DNA of 64,000 nt. It comes from Rufibacter psychrotolerans. Its GTDB lineage: Bacteria > Bacteroidota > Bacteroidia > Cytophagales > Hymenobacteraceae. The translations under genes were made by a program, and so were the position numbers. The stretch lies in NCBI RefSeq assembly GCF_016924645.1, contig NZ_JAFFJV010000015.1, forward strand, positions 186,001 through 250,000. Reading direction: 5' to 3'. The notes under the pieces are model-generated. The model did no database searches. It was given only the letters and a program-made list of their open reading frames with translations, and had not been told where the DNA came from. This document shows, piece by piece, positions 44,164 to 52,877 of the stretch; positions within the stretch are counted from its first letter, which is position 1, and every line of letters begins with the position of its first letter.

Positions 44164-45023
44164 CGTTTAGGGGCTGCTTCCCGGAAAACGGCCCCTAAAC
44201 ACAAGCCCCCCTCCAGGTTCGCATGATTCATTTTTGCTGATTACTCCTGCGTCAATCTTCTGTGGTTGCCCCTGGCGCTGGTGGGACGCAGTTGGGGTTG
44301 TTGGTGACAACACCAACAACGGCGCTGTAGTAGCTGAACTATAAGAGACCAGACTGTTCCCCATTTGAAGTAGGGTAAGGGCATGACACCACCGCGGAGT
44401 AATCAGCCTAACGTCCAAGAAATAGGTCTACCACATCAGGTAGAGGCATGACACTGCTGCTAACTATCCGGCCTACATGAACAAGCAATAGATCTGCCAC
44501 ATCAGGCAAGGACGTGCTACAAAGTAACCAGACGGGGGCATCAATGGCAACGGCCCAAACAACCCTCGCTCGCCTCTGGCGAGTGTGCGTCATCGGGCGG
44601 CGTCTCGCCGCTGGGAGCGTTGCCCCGAAACTTCGCCTGGCGCTACACCAATTTCTTAACGAAAAAGTAGCTCTGTGAGAAGAAAGTCAGCGGGACACTA
44701 GACCTGAACAACCCGCACTCAGGATTAGACTTGACTATACATTTGGACAACTGGATGCGCGCAAAACACCCGCCAGAAAAAAGCCATCCAGAACGATACT
44801 GCCAGGCAGGACGAAGGCACCTAAGACCAGGTTTGTTTGTGAATGGACAGCGCACGGTTCCGCTCTAGGGCCGTGCGTTTGTTTTTAAGCCGATTTCCAG
44901 AAAACAGGCCCAAAACGGCCGCGATGCCTGCACCATCTGCCGCTTTTCAACTCTGTCCTCTCCTGAGTAGCGATTTCCGTCTGTTTTCTGGAAATTCGCC
45001 CCGAAACGAACTCCACATCCCTC
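44164..45023. repeat. Long non-coding, repeat-rich gap
   Basis: It opens with a dispersed palindrome (44165-44200). A GTTGTTGGTG/CACCAACAAC hairpin follows (44297-44320). From about 44355 to 44530 there are three degenerate direct repeats with a period near 66 bases, sharing GGCATGACAC and CACATCAGG words. Short GC-rich hairpins come next: CTCGCC-TCT-GGCGAG (44569-44583) and GCGGCG-TCT-CGCCGC (44597-44611). Two more degenerate dispersed palindromes (44881-44917, about 44978-45010) precede nagA. No convincing gene is present. Confidence 0.65.
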
Positions 45024-46175
45024 ATGCGCTACGCTCTCACCAACGGCACCATCTATTCTGGCTACACCACCGCCCAAGGCTACGCGGTCTTGTTTGAAAA
45101 CGGGAAGATCCTGGACCTGGTCCAAACCGATGAAATTCCCGAAGGCACTACCGTGCTGGACGCCAACGGCGGCATCATCTGCCCCGGCTTTGTGGATTTG
45201 CAGGTGAACGGCGGCGGCGGCGTGTACTTCACCCAATATCCCACGCTGGAAAGCCTGAACACCATTAGGGATGCGCACTTGCAGTTCGGGACCACCAGCT
45301 TTCTGCCCACGGTGATCTCGGCATTTCAAGACAAGATTCTGGAAACCATCTCCGCCGTTCGGGAAGCCATGCAGCAATCGCCTAGCACTTTCTTGGGCAT
45401 GCACCTGGAGGGACCGTATTTCAACCCGGGGAAAGCTGGGGCCCATGACCCGGCCTGCATCCGGGAAGCCACGCACCAGGAACTGGACGTGCTGCTGGAG
45501 GCAGGCAAAGACGTGATTACCTATCTCACCCTGGCGCCCGAGTGCGTAGAAGAAAGCAACCTGAAACGGCTGGCCGAAACCGGCATCGTGCTCTCCGCCG
45601 GACACAGCCTGGCCACCTATGACCAAGCCCTGCACTTTTTCCAGAACGGCATCACGGCCATCACGCACCTCTACAACGCCATGAGCGGATTGGACACCAA
45701 ACAGCCCGGCCTGGCCGCCGCCGCGCTGGATTACGGCCAGGCCTGGACCGGCATCATTGTAGACGGCGAACACTGCCACCCTTACGCTGTGCGCCTGGCC
45801 AAAAAGATGCTGGGCCAAAAACTGCTGCTCATCTCAGACTGCGCCGCCTGCGTGGGCTCAGACATCCCGTTCACTGATTTTGGCAACTTCAAAGCCTACT
45901 ACCGCAACGGCCGCTGCGAAACCGAAGATGGTCGCCTGGCGGGTTCTGCCCTGACCATGCTGCAAGCCGTACAAAACACCGTGCACCTGGTAGGCCTGGA
46001 ACTGGACGAAGCCATCCGGATGGCGACGCTGTACCCGGCGCAGGTCCTCAAACGGGAAGACAAAGTAGGCCAATTGGTTCCCGGGGCCGCGGCCAATCTG
46101 GTGGTGCTGGACCAGGAGTTGCAACTGCAACAGGTGTGGGTAGACGGGGCCGAGGTGCCCCTGACGCAGAAATAA
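45024..46175 (+). CDS. nagA: N-acetylglucosamine-6-phosphate deacetylase
   Basis: NagA removes acetate from GlcNAc-6-phosphate in amino-sugar catabolism and cell-wall recycling. The 383 residues form an amidohydrolase TIM-barrel: ICPGFVDLQVNGGGG (about 53-67), FLGMHLEGPYFNPGKAGAH with the metal-binding Glu, VLSAGHSLATYDQA and TAITHLYNAMSG with histidines, VDGEHCHPYAVRL, and the catalytic Asp in LISDCAACVGSD. The C-terminal beta part closes the barrel (VPGAAANLVVLDQEL). A dispersed palindrome follows at 46189-46214. Confidence 0.93.
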   Translation: MRYALTNGTIYSGYTTAQGYAVLFENGKILDLVQTDEIPEGTTVLDANGGIICPGFVDLQVNGGGGVYFTQYPTLESLNTIRDAHLQFGTTSFLPTVISAFQDKILETISAVREAMQQSPSTFLGMHLEGPYFNPGKAGAHDPACIREATHQELDVLLEAGKDVITYLTLAPECVEESNLKRLAETGIVLSAGHSLATYDQALHFFQNGITAITHLYNAMSGLDTKQPGLAAAALDYGQAWTGIIVDGEHCHPYAVRLAKKMLGQKLLLISDCAACVGSDIPFTDFGNFKAYYRNGRCETEDGRLAGSALTMLQAVQNTVHLVGLELDEAIRMATLYPAQVLKREDKVGQLVPGAAANLVVLDQELQLQQVWVDGAEVPLTQK

Positions 46176-46268
46176 GCAACAGCGAATCGGGCCCGTTTTC
46201 CAGAAAACAGGCCCCATTCACTGTTCTAGCCAACGAGTTCTTTGGCGCGCGTGGCTACAGGCCACTGG

Positions 46269-46305
46269 CAGCGGGTTTGGCCCCCGCTGCGGCCCAAACC
46301 CGCTG
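46269..46305. terminator. Hairpin after nagA
   Basis: CAGCGGGTTTGG (46269-46280) and CCAAACCCGCTG (46294-46305) form a perfect 12-bp stem with a 13-base GC-rich loop. No long T-run follows, so it may end transcription weakly or stabilise the 3' end of the nagA message. Confidence 0.5.
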
Positions 46306-46467
46306 TCGCTAGAAACTTTCCAACTTTTTCCTGAAGATCAGCGAATACCCTCGTAAAGAGGTTTGCGCCTGTTTTCCCGAATGCGGCCCAGAAACCGGTC
46401 ATCTGTTTTGGGTTGGTACGCATAAAACCGCAGGCTCTTGCTTCGTTTCCAACTACTACCTTACACC

Positions 46468-47400
46468 ATGAAGATCATCACCATTACCGTTAACCCTGCC
46501 ATTGACAAGAGCACCCGGGTAGAAGCTGTGGCCCCAGAAAAGAAGCTGCGCTGCGCAAAACCGGTGTTTGAGCCCGGCGGCGGAGGCATCAACGTGTCAA
46601 GAGCCATCAAAAAGCTGGGCGGCGAGTCCTGCGCCTGGTTCCTGTCGGGCGGGCCCACTGGGGAGAAACTGGGCGAGTTGCTGAAGGCCGAAGGCGTGTC
46701 GTTCAGGCAGTTCAGGTGCCAGGAGCCCACCCGCGAGAACCTGGTGGTGTTTGAGGAATCTTCCCGGCAGGAATACCGCTTCGGCATGCCCGGCCCCCAG
46801 ATCACCGAACCCGAGTGGCGGCAATTGTTGCAGGCCCTGGAGGAGTTGGAGGAAACCCCTGAGTTTGTGATTGCCAGCGGCAGCAACCCGCCGGGTGTAC
46901 CCAGCGACTTTTACGCCCAGATTGCCGAAATTGCCCTGAAAAAAGGGTTCAAGCTGATTGTAGACACCTCGGGCGAGGCCCTGCTCAAAGCTGCTGGCAA
47001 AGGCATTTACCTGCTCAAGCCCAACCTGAACGAGCTAACCGCGCTGGCCAACAAGGAAGTTATCTCGGCCCAGGAGCAGGAAGACCTGGCCACCCAGGTG
47101 CTGCGAGAGGGCAAAAGCCAGGTGTTGGTAGTTTCCCTGGGGCCCAGGGGCGCCATGCTGGCCTCCCCGGAGGGCTTTGACTACGTAGTGCCGCCCACGG
47201 TGAAACAGGAAAGCGCCGTAGGAGCCGGCGACAGCATGGTAGGGGCCATGGTCCTGAAACTGCAGGAAGGCTGGCCGCTCCCAGACGTGGTACGCTACGG
47301 CGTAGCCGCCGGCACCGCCGCCACCATGACACCTGGCTCAGAACTCTGCCGCAAACCCGATGTAGAAAGCATATACCAGTGGCTCAAAGCTCGTAGCTAA
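46468..47400 (+). CDS. PfkB-family phosphofructokinase-type sugar kinase
   Basis: From ATG 46468 (310 residues, the usual length) the protein matches the 1-phosphofructokinase/PfkB/LacC branch. Signs are TITVNPAIDKSTRV at the start, EPGGGGINVSRAIKKLGG, KPNLNELTALA and the catalytic-loop GAGDSMVGAM with Asp near 255. It probably phosphorylates fructose-6-phosphate, fructose-1-phosphate or tagatose-6-phosphate. Following nagA, a step toward fructose-1,6-bisphosphate is reasonable but not proven. A dispersed palindrome lies 20 bases after the stop. Confidence 0.88.
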   Translation: MKIITITVNPAIDKSTRVEAVAPEKKLRCAKPVFEPGGGGINVSRAIKKLGGESCAWFLSGGPTGEKLGELLKAEGVSFRQFRCQEPTRENLVVFEESSRQEYRFGMPGPQITEPEWRQLLQALEELEETPEFVIASGSNPPGVPSDFYAQIAEIALKKGFKLIVDTSGEALLKAAGKGIYLLKPNLNELTALANKEVISAQEQEDLATQVLREGKSQVLVVSLGPRGAMLASPEGFDYVVPPTVKQESAVGAGDSMVGAMVLKLQEGWPLPDVVRYGVAAGTAATMTPGSELCRKPDVESIYQWLKARS

Positions 47401-48033
47401 CCACTGGCTCCGCAGCCGTGTTTTAGGGCTGGTTTCCTCAAAACAGCCCTAAAACGTGGTTCCTTGGGAATTAGACAAAACCATATTCAGAATACGTGCG
47501 GACACGAGCGGGACGCTCGCGCCAGCGGATCGGCATTTTTATATTTTCCCTAAGGAATTAGTGGTTCACGGCAGTTACAAACTGCCCCCCATGGTAGGTC
47601 CAAGTCACAGACTTGAACCATGTATACCTATTTTGAAAGGCTGGCATGAGGAAGTGAGTACGCTTGCTAAGCAGACCTATTCCAGTCTTTCGCTTGAGCG
47701 CCTAGCGCTCGACCCGGTGCCGCGCATGCGGCAGGCCTGAGGGCCAGGCGAGAGAGCACAGCGCGAAGGCGGAAGACGGGGCCTCGCGGCCGTGAGCGCA
47801 CGGAGGGAAACTATGTAAAGAGCCGCCCACAAATCCATAGACAAGCGGAAACTACGCCAGCGAAAGCAAACAAATCTATTATTCCATAGAAAAGTAGTTC
47901 TTTGCCAGCAGCAGCTAAACTATAACGACCGATCAAAACTTAGACAAACGGCTCAACCGCCAGCATCACCAACCATTGGCTGCCACTACGTCATAATCCA
48001 CAAGAAGCTACGCCAGCAACAACAAGAAAGAAC
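47401..48033. repeat. Repeat- and hairpin-rich gap
   Basis: A dispersed palindrome (47417-47458; GTTTTAGGGCT/AGCCCTAAAAC) is followed by small hairpins: CGAGCG-GGA-CGCTCG (47505-47519) and CAAGTC-ACA-GACTTG (47601-47615). A GC-rich block at about 47690-47805 holds GAGCGC-CTA-GCGCTC (47696-47710), TGCCGC-GCAT-GCGGCA (47718-47733) and CCGTG-AGCG-CACGG (47790-47803). The final 200 bases are AT-richer, with CTACGCCAGC twice (near 47855 and 48007). The reading frame at 47456-47740 runs through the hairpins and is not credible. Confidence 0.65.
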
Positions 48034-48444
48034 TTACCTCTTTCCTTCCTTCACCACCTCCATTTGCACGGGCACTACCCCGCTGCTTACCATGTCCAGC
48101 TTGCGGGCCGCCGATTTAGACAGGTCCAGGATACGACCGCCGGTGAAGGGACCTCTATCGGTAATGCGCACCTTCACAGAGCGGCCATTCCGGGGGTTGG
48201 TGACTTTCACTTTGGTGCCGAAGGCCAGCTTTTTGTGGGCTGCGGTGCGCTTACCAGGGCGGTAAGGCTGTCCGTTGGCCATTTTGCGGCCCCGGAGTTT
48301 GTCTGAGTAGTAAGAGGCCTTGCCCTTTTCGGCGTAGCCGCGCTCCCCAAAAGACGGTGCGCTGGAGGTACACTGGGTATGCGCGAATGAGAGTACTACA
48401 AGGCAAAGAAGTTCCCAGCGGAACAGAACAAAACGTTTACGCAT
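48034..48444 (-). CDS. Short RlpA-like double-psi beta-barrel protein
   Basis: 136 residues with an N-terminal hydrophobic segment (LLCLVVLSFAHTQC), possibly a lipoprotein signal with Cys at 26 although the lipobox is poor. The double-psi barrel matches RlpA: GKASYYSDKLRGRKMANGQ, RTAAHKKLAFGTKVKVTN and VRITDRGPFTGGRILDLS. Unlike the rlpA product at 16748-17581 it has no SPOR domain. It probably acts on peptidoglycan. Its start overlaps the end of the alpha/beta-hydrolase gene by eight bases. Confidence 0.85.
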   Translation of the reverse strand: MRKRFVLFRWELLCLVVLSFAHTQCTSSAPSFGERGYAEKGKASYYSDKLRGRKMANGQPYRPGKRTAAHKKLAFGTKVKVTNPRNGRSVKVRITDRGPFTGGRILDLSKSAARKLDMVSSGVVPVQMEVVKEGKR

Positions 48445-49129
48445 AACTAAAAAAGTGAAGCAGGGCCTGGGCCAAAAGCGGCCATTCTACCTGCTCCAGA
48501 GGGTGTTTGATACTGGGTAATACTTGGAATTGCCCGTGGGGCAGGTGCCGGTAGGCCGCCAGTGATTCTTCTACGGAAACCATCTGGTCTTTGTCGCCCA
48601 CGGCGATGCGCACGGGTACCGCAATCTGCTTTAGTTCCTGGGCGCCCAGCACCGGCTGCTCGCCTAACTGGCGCATGAGGTCTGCCGTGCGGCGCACCAC
48701 CTCGGTCCAGTCTTGCGGCGCGTGGCGCTCCTGCAGCATTTGCGCAAAAGCGGGCACTTTCTGAGCAATGACCTGGGGCTGGAGCCGGGCGGCCTCGGCC
48801 TGGGCGGTAGCGGGCGTCCAGTCAAACTTGGTGGCCAGGGTAAACACTTTTGAAAACTTACCCGGTTGCTGGCGGGCCGCCTCCAGGGCAATGTAGCCGC
48901 CCATGCTGTACCCGAAGACCTGCACCGAGGGGAGCTTTCGTTCCGCCAACCATTCCAGAAGCTGGGCAACATACCCCTGGATAGAGAACGGACCCGCTGG
49001 CAGGGCCGCACCGCCGTGTCCGGCCAGGTTGAACGAGTACACTGGCCAGTCGGCCGGAAGCAGGGGCAACAGCGGCTCAAACTGGTTTTTGGCGCCTAGC
49101 GCCCCGTGTAACAGCAGCAATGGTTCCAT
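48437..49129 (-). CDS. Alpha/beta hydrolase
   Basis: 230 residues of the alpha/beta-hydrolase fold. The oxyanion region is LLLLHGALGA. The nucleophile is Ser75 in GYSMGG. The acid and histidine are probably in VGDKDQMVS and IKHPLEQ. The length and motifs fit small esterases of the MenH/BioH kind, but the substrate is not predictable. The next gene (RlpA-like) overlaps its end by eight bases, so they are coupled. Confidence 0.88.
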   Translation of the reverse strand: MEPLLLLHGALGAKNQFEPLLPLLPADWPVYSFNLAGHGGAALPAGPFSIQGYVAQLLEWLAERKLPSVQVFGYSMGGYIALEAARQQPGKFSKVFTLATKFDWTPATAQAEAARLQPQVIAQKVPAFAQMLQERHAPQDWTEVVRRTADLMRQLGEQPVLGAQELKQIAVPVRIAVGDKDQMVSVEESLAAYRHLPHGQFQVLPSIKHPLEQVEWPLLAQALLHFFSYA

Positions 49130-49297
49130 ACGGTAAGGTAGGTTTCTTTTGCTTTCTTCCCAAATACACCGTTTTAGGCCCGTTCTCTGGAAAACAGCCC
49201 CAAAACAGCCTGCTCAGGTTACCAGCGGGCCTTGTCGTGCGTGCGTCTGGTTTTCTCAACCTGCTGGCAAGCGCCACGCCCGCCTGGGCAAGGGTAC

Positions 49298-49732
49298 TTA
49301 CGCTAGCCTCTTCAGGAAATGGAAGCCTTTGATGACAAATCCTTCGCGCAGGTAAAACTTATGGGCGGCATGGTTCACCACGTAGGCATCCAGCATCATG
49401 GTCTCACACTGATGCTTCTGGGCTTCCTGGGTGAGCCAGTCCAGCAGGAGTTTCCCGATGCCTCTGGACCGGCACTGCTCGTCTACCACAAAATTGTCTA
49501 CCTCCAGGTACTTGCCGCTGTACAGCTTGGTGGCCACCCAGTACCCCGACAGCCCCAGGCAAGTGGCTCCGTCAAACACGCCCACCATTTTATAGTTAAG
49601 GGGCAGCATCTGCCGGATGAGGGTCTCATAGCGCGCCACTTCCATGGTAGGGTTCAGGTACTGAATGAGGGGAAACTGCTGCAGCATCTCCGCCTCCTCT
49701 GTGATCTCTCTAATTTGGAGTGAGTTGTTCAT
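49298..49732 (-). CDS. GNAT-family N-acetyltransferase
   Basis: From ATG 49732 (144 residues) the protein is a small GNAT enzyme. The acetyl-CoA loop is in VDEQCRSRGIGKLLLDWL (about 88-105; R-x-x-G-I-G). The beta-bulge is LEVDNFVV, and NHAAHKFYLREGFVIKG forms the C-terminal motif. It would use acetyl-CoA on an amine or a protein; the target is unknown. A dispersed palindrome lies at 49171-49206, upstream of the neighbouring hydrolase. Confidence 0.88.
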   Translation of the reverse strand: MNNSLQIREITEEAEMLQQFPLIQYLNPTMEVARYETLIRQMLPLNYKMVGVFDGATCLGLSGYWVATKLYSGKYLEVDNFVVDEQCRSRGIGKLLLDWLTQEAQKHQCETMMLDAYVVNHAAHKFYLREGFVIKGFHFLKRLA

Positions 49733-49744
49733 GGGTTCTTCCAA

Positions 49745-50500
49745 TCTGCCACAAAGGTAGCCACTTCACCAGGGTTCTGAAATAATTACTAAGGAAATGT
49801 TAAATAATCAGGGCTTTTAAGGCACAACGTTAATTATCTGTTAATTAACATTTCACATCTAGTTTTCAGGCTATTAGCATTTTATATTTGATTCAAATAA
49901 CAACAATTAACGCTTGCAATTACAACCGCAAAACCCATAAACACCACCACGCACTAGTACAAGTACCAACATATAAATAACATCATCTAACACCTTCAGT
50001 CCACCAACCACACCTTACATCTTAAAAAAACATGAAAGCGTTCTACCAAAAACTTATTTTTTTATTAAGTACCATGGGGGAATACAGCCTTTTAGGTGTC
50101 CGGTTTTATGAATTAAGTGTGCGACAATGAACATCACACAGAAGGCAAAACCTTATATACAGCCTAAAATCAACGATTTTCAAAAGTGGCACATGGCTTG
50201 CAATCTATAAACCAGAACAATTGACACCCCAAAAACAACTGAAACCAACCGGCCTGTGAGTCATGACAAGCACCTTTTAAAAAGATTTAAAAAAAATTTT
50301 CACCCTCAAGCAACCTTCATTTAAATTCTGCATCTATTAAAATGAAAGCACTTCAGAAAAGAATAACAATTTAAAAATAGCAGGCAACTTGTCTGACACG
50401 GACCTCCTTTTGCCTCATTTAATTAGAGGTGTTTACAGCCAATTACTCTTAATAAATAAAGATTATTTCTCCATTTGAAAACATTTAAAATAACAAAATC
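49745..50500. other. Long AT-rich gap before the SH3 protein gene
   Basis: About 750 bases, markedly AT-rich. A TATATTTG box (49883-49890) is a full match to the TAnnTTTG promoter element pointing right, but the -33 box is weak. A possible 32-codon gene lies at 50032-50130. If transcription starts near 49895, the SH3 protein gene has a leader of about 600 bases, unless another promoter exists closer to it. I see no strong hairpin. Confidence 0.4.
50032..50130 (+). CDS. Possible 32-residue small protein
   Basis: ATG at 50032 follows an A-rich leader (CTTAAAAAAAC), as many Bacteroidota starts do. The peptide begins MKAFYQKLIFLLSTMGEY and ends in ELSVRQ. It has a basic start and a hydrophobic stretch, so it could be a small membrane peptide. 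The frame is short enough to occur by chance. Confidence 0.25.
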   Translation: MKAFYQKLIFLLSTMGEYSLLGVRFYELSVRQ

Positions 50501-50815
50501 ATGAAAAGAGCATTATTAATTTTCGCCTTAGTTTGTGTTCAAGTATTAACCGCTTTTGCCCAAGGCCCAACCAGCCGGGTAAATTCTGAGAAGGTAAAAA
50601 TGTATCGTCAGCCAGGTTTGGGCGGTGAGGTAATGCGCCTCCTTAACCCTGAAGATGAAATTATTGTCATGCGCAAGCAGAACCATGAGTGGACCCTGGT
50701 ACAAATTGACGGAGAGGCCGGCTATGTGCTTACGTCTTACCTAAAAGCCAAAAAGGCCAAAAAAGCCACTGCTGCCAAAAACATTGACGCTACCAGCAAA
50801 AGCGCAAAACTGTAA
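50501..50815 (+). CDS. Secreted bacterial SH3-domain protein
   Basis: 104 residues with a signal peptide (ALLIFALVCVQVLTAFAQ). The mature part is one SH3-like domain: VNSEKVKMYRQPGLGGEVMR, then HEWTLVQIDGEAGYVLTSYL. It ends in a Lys/Ala-rich tail. Bacterial SH3 domains often bind peptidoglycan. It is monocistronic and followed by a perfect 21-bp terminator hairpin. Confidence 0.82.
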   Translation: MKRALLIFALVCVQVLTAFAQGPTSRVNSEKVKMYRQPGLGGEVMRLLNPEDEIIVMRKQNHEWTLVQIDGEAGYVLTSYLKAKKAKKATAAKNIDATSKSAKL

Positions 50816-50845
50816 CCGGCCAACAGTATAACACTGGCCGCGTAC

Positions 50846-50891
50846 AAAAGCAGAGGGCCCGCTCTTTCACAAGAGCGGGCCCTCTGCTTTT
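50846..50891. terminator. Bidirectional 21-bp terminator hairpin
   Basis: AAAAGCAGAGGGCCCGCTCTT (50846-50866) pairs perfectly with 50871-50891 around the loop TCAC, with A- and T-tracts at the ends. It lies between convergent genes. Confidence 0.88.
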
Positions 50892-50903
50892 CAGCCTGCC
50901 TGG

Positions 50904-51665
50904 TTATTGCTTAGGCGTGTAGTTGTACAGCTCAATTGCCTCAGAAAGCTTGTCTTTTTTCACCAGCCGTATGATCTGGGGAATTAACGCAATACCGGCC
51001 CCCACCAACAGCAAAGGCGACACGCTGGGGCTGGAAGTCCCGCCCTTGAACTGCTGCTGAATACCGGCCAACATGAGACCCGCACCGGCAATGTACATCC
51101 CCGTCTGGATGTTCTGCCCGCGCTTGTAATCCTGCAGGCTTTCCAGGCTGCCCGGGTTATCTGACAGGGCGGCACGAAGGTTTTTGTAGGTTAAGGGCTC
51201 CAAGGGGCCGTTCTCCTTAGAGAAGTAGTAGACCCGGCGCTGGGTGGGGTACCCATACCCATAGCCGCCCATGCCGTAGCCGTAGCCACCGTACCCGCCC
51301 ATGCCAATGCCAATTCCTGGCGCGTAGGAGCTGTAGTCGGTGCGGTACACAAAGTAGGTAGACACGCGCCCCACGCTCTCGCGCTGGGCAAAATCACTGA
51401 ACCGGCGACCGGCATTTACGCGGGCAAAGTACCCCTCCTGGCTCTGGAAGCTCTTCACCGCCTCAGGAGCGTACCGCAAGGAATCATCCAACAGGAAGAA
51501 GTTCTGTTTGAAAACGGGGCTCTTGAACTGCAGCTTGCTCGCGTACACGCGCTCGCCGTTGTGCAGCTCTATAAAGTATGGCTGGCCCGAGGAGACATTT
51601 TGCTGGCCCCAGGCACCTTCTACCGCCATCCAGCAGAAGAAAGCCAGAAAGTATAACTTTTTCAT
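50904..51665 (-). CDS. Secreted Gly/Tyr-rich protein of unknown function
   Basis: From ATG 51665 (253 residues; ATG 51668 adds one Met) there is a signal peptide (LYFLAFFCWMAVEGAWG). A beta-rich N-terminal part (YFIELHNGERVYASKLQFKS) is followed by a striking Gly/Tyr stretch near residues 125-145 (GIGMGGYGGYGYGMGGYGYG). One or two hydrophobic segments lie near 190-235, then a charged tail. No family is recognised. The long in-frame upstream extension to 51767 has no signal-like start and is rejected. Confidence 0.65.
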   Translation of the reverse strand: MKKLYFLAFFCWMAVEGAWGQQNVSSGQPYFIELHNGERVYASKLQFKSPVFKQNFFLLDDSLRYAPEAVKSFQSQEGYFARVNAGRRFSDFAQRESVGRVSTYFVYRTDYSSYAPGIGIGMGGYGGYGYGMGGYGYGYPTQRRVYYFSKENGPLEPLTYKNLRAALSDNPGSLESLQDYKRGQNIQTGMYIAGAGLMLAGIQQQFKGGTSSPSVSPLLLVGAGIALIPQIIRLVKKDKLSEAIELYNYTPKQ

Positions 51666-51835
51666 CATAGCATCAAGAAAACGAAAAAACAGGATTTGTA
51701 TGATAAAACTACCTAAAAAAAGCAGCGGCTTGTTCTGTAATTTTGAAAATGCACCACATAGGCGCAACAGCGGCCCGTAAACAAGAGTAAAAGAAAAGGA
51801 GAGAGGTCCTTTTTACCACTTAACTTGTTTTGACT

Positions 51836-52081
51836 ATGGTAGTTGCAATTGTTATTTTATTAGTTGTCGCTTTTTTTGTGGGTATGTATTTCTACAGATC
51901 CCATAACCCCGGTTCTGTGGGAACGGGTAACGCTTCCCGGGTTTCGGGCGGCGGGCCGGGCGCGCCCCTTGTGCCCGGGCAAAGCGCTAAACCTTCGCAC
52001 AACCCCGGCAGCATTCCAGACGGTACCGGGAACAACATGGGGAACGGTAATTCTGCCATGAGCACCGGCATGCAGGGCTAA
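51836..52081 (+). CDS. Small single-span membrane protein
   Basis: From ATG 51836 (81 residues; a TTG at 51830 is less likely) the protein has one N-terminal membrane helix (VVAIVILLVVAFFVGMYFY). It is followed by a Gly/Asn/Pro/Ser-rich tail in which SHNPGS occurs twice. The tail looks unstructured. The function is unknown. A perfect bidirectional terminator follows. Confidence 0.55.
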   Translation: MVVAIVILLVVAFFVGMYFYRSHNPGSVGTGNASRVSGGGPGAPLVPGQSAKPSHNPGSIPDGTGNNMGNGNSAMSTGMQG

Positions 52082-52119
52082 CCCGGCAGGGCATAACGCC
52101 ACAGGTTTAGCCATAATAA

Positions 52120-52167
52120 CCCCAAAAAGAGAGGGCACCCTGTTTGGGGTGCCCTCTCTTTTTGGGG
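52120..52167. terminator. Bidirectional 21-bp terminator hairpin
   Basis: CCCCAAAAAGAGAGGGCACCC (52120-52140) is the exact reverse complement of 52147-52167, with a 6-base loop. It separates the small membrane protein gene from the convergent small heat-shock gene. Confidence 0.85.
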
Positions 52168-52178
52168 TAGGGCTCAGA

Positions 52179-52745
52179 TTAGTGAGCGCCATTTTCATGG
52201 GCAAGGGATGCCTGTTTCTTCTTGGAGGATGAGGTACTCATTTTATTGTCTGAAGAGTTGTTCTCTTTTTCCAGCTGGATAGGCCCAGCGTTGCCTTCCC
52301 GTACCTCAATCCGGCGTTTGGCCGTTTTTTGTTCGTCTTTAGGCACCATTACCCGCAGCACGCCATTCTCAAAGACCGCCTCAATGTTATCGGCCTTCAC
52401 GGTGTCAGGGAACTGGAATGAACGCATGAACGAACCATACTGGCTTTCAATTAAATGGTAGCGCTTGTCTTTTTGCTCATTGTTAAAGCGGCGCTCGCCA
52501 GAAATGGTCAGACGCCCTTGCTGGAAGTCTAAGTGAATGTCTTCCTTCTTAAGACCAGGCAAGGCTACTTCTATTTCATACCCTTGCTCTGTCTCGCAAG
52601 TGTCTACCTGAGGGCTGAACCGGGTCATGCGCTCACGGTTGTTCACAGATTCATTGAAGAAACGATCCAGCATACTGCTGAACGTCTGCGGCATTAAGTC
52701 GTCAAAGCCGCTACCTAAACGTTGCATTGCCATAGCTTTTCTCAT
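52179..52745 (-). CDS. Hsp20/alpha-crystallin small heat-shock protein
   Basis: 188 residues. The N-terminal arm (SMLDRFFNESVNN) is followed by an alpha-crystallin domain (about 48-140): YEIEVALPGLKKEDIHLDFQ, RLTISGERRF, GSFMRSFQFPDTVKADNIEA and the conserved A-x-x-x-N-G-V-L form in VFENGVLRVMVPK. It is an ATP-independent holdase that keeps unfolding proteins soluble. The C-terminal Ser/Lys-rich tail is longer than usual. The partner gene upstream encodes a second, divergent family member. Confidence 0.92.
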   Translation of the reverse strand: MRKAMAMQRLGSGFDDLMPQTFSSMLDRFFNESVNNRERMTRFSPQVDTCETEQGYEIEVALPGLKKEDIHLDFQQGRLTISGERRFNNEQKDKRYHLIESQYGSFMRSFQFPDTVKADNIEAVFENGVLRVMVPKDEQKTAKRRIEVREGNAGPIQLEKENNSSDNKMSTSSSKKKQASLAHENGAH

Positions 52746-52877
52746 TTAAATATGTGACATGAAACATCTGGCAGAAAGCCCTGCCATTACCAAGCCAAAA
52801 GCACGGGGGCCGTTACAGGCCGGGGCAGGAAGAAGCTTTTAAGCACCCGCAGGCAAAGCTCCTCCCCGGGTATATGT

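Noticed and set aside
44355-44530. CRISPR array
   Set aside because: The repeats are degenerate over the whole unit, with no constant repeat and variable spacer, and no cas genes lie nearby.
47456-47740. 94-codon open frame
   Set aside because: It passes through several hairpins and repeats, has no recognisable domain, and starts inside the end of a dispersed palindrome.
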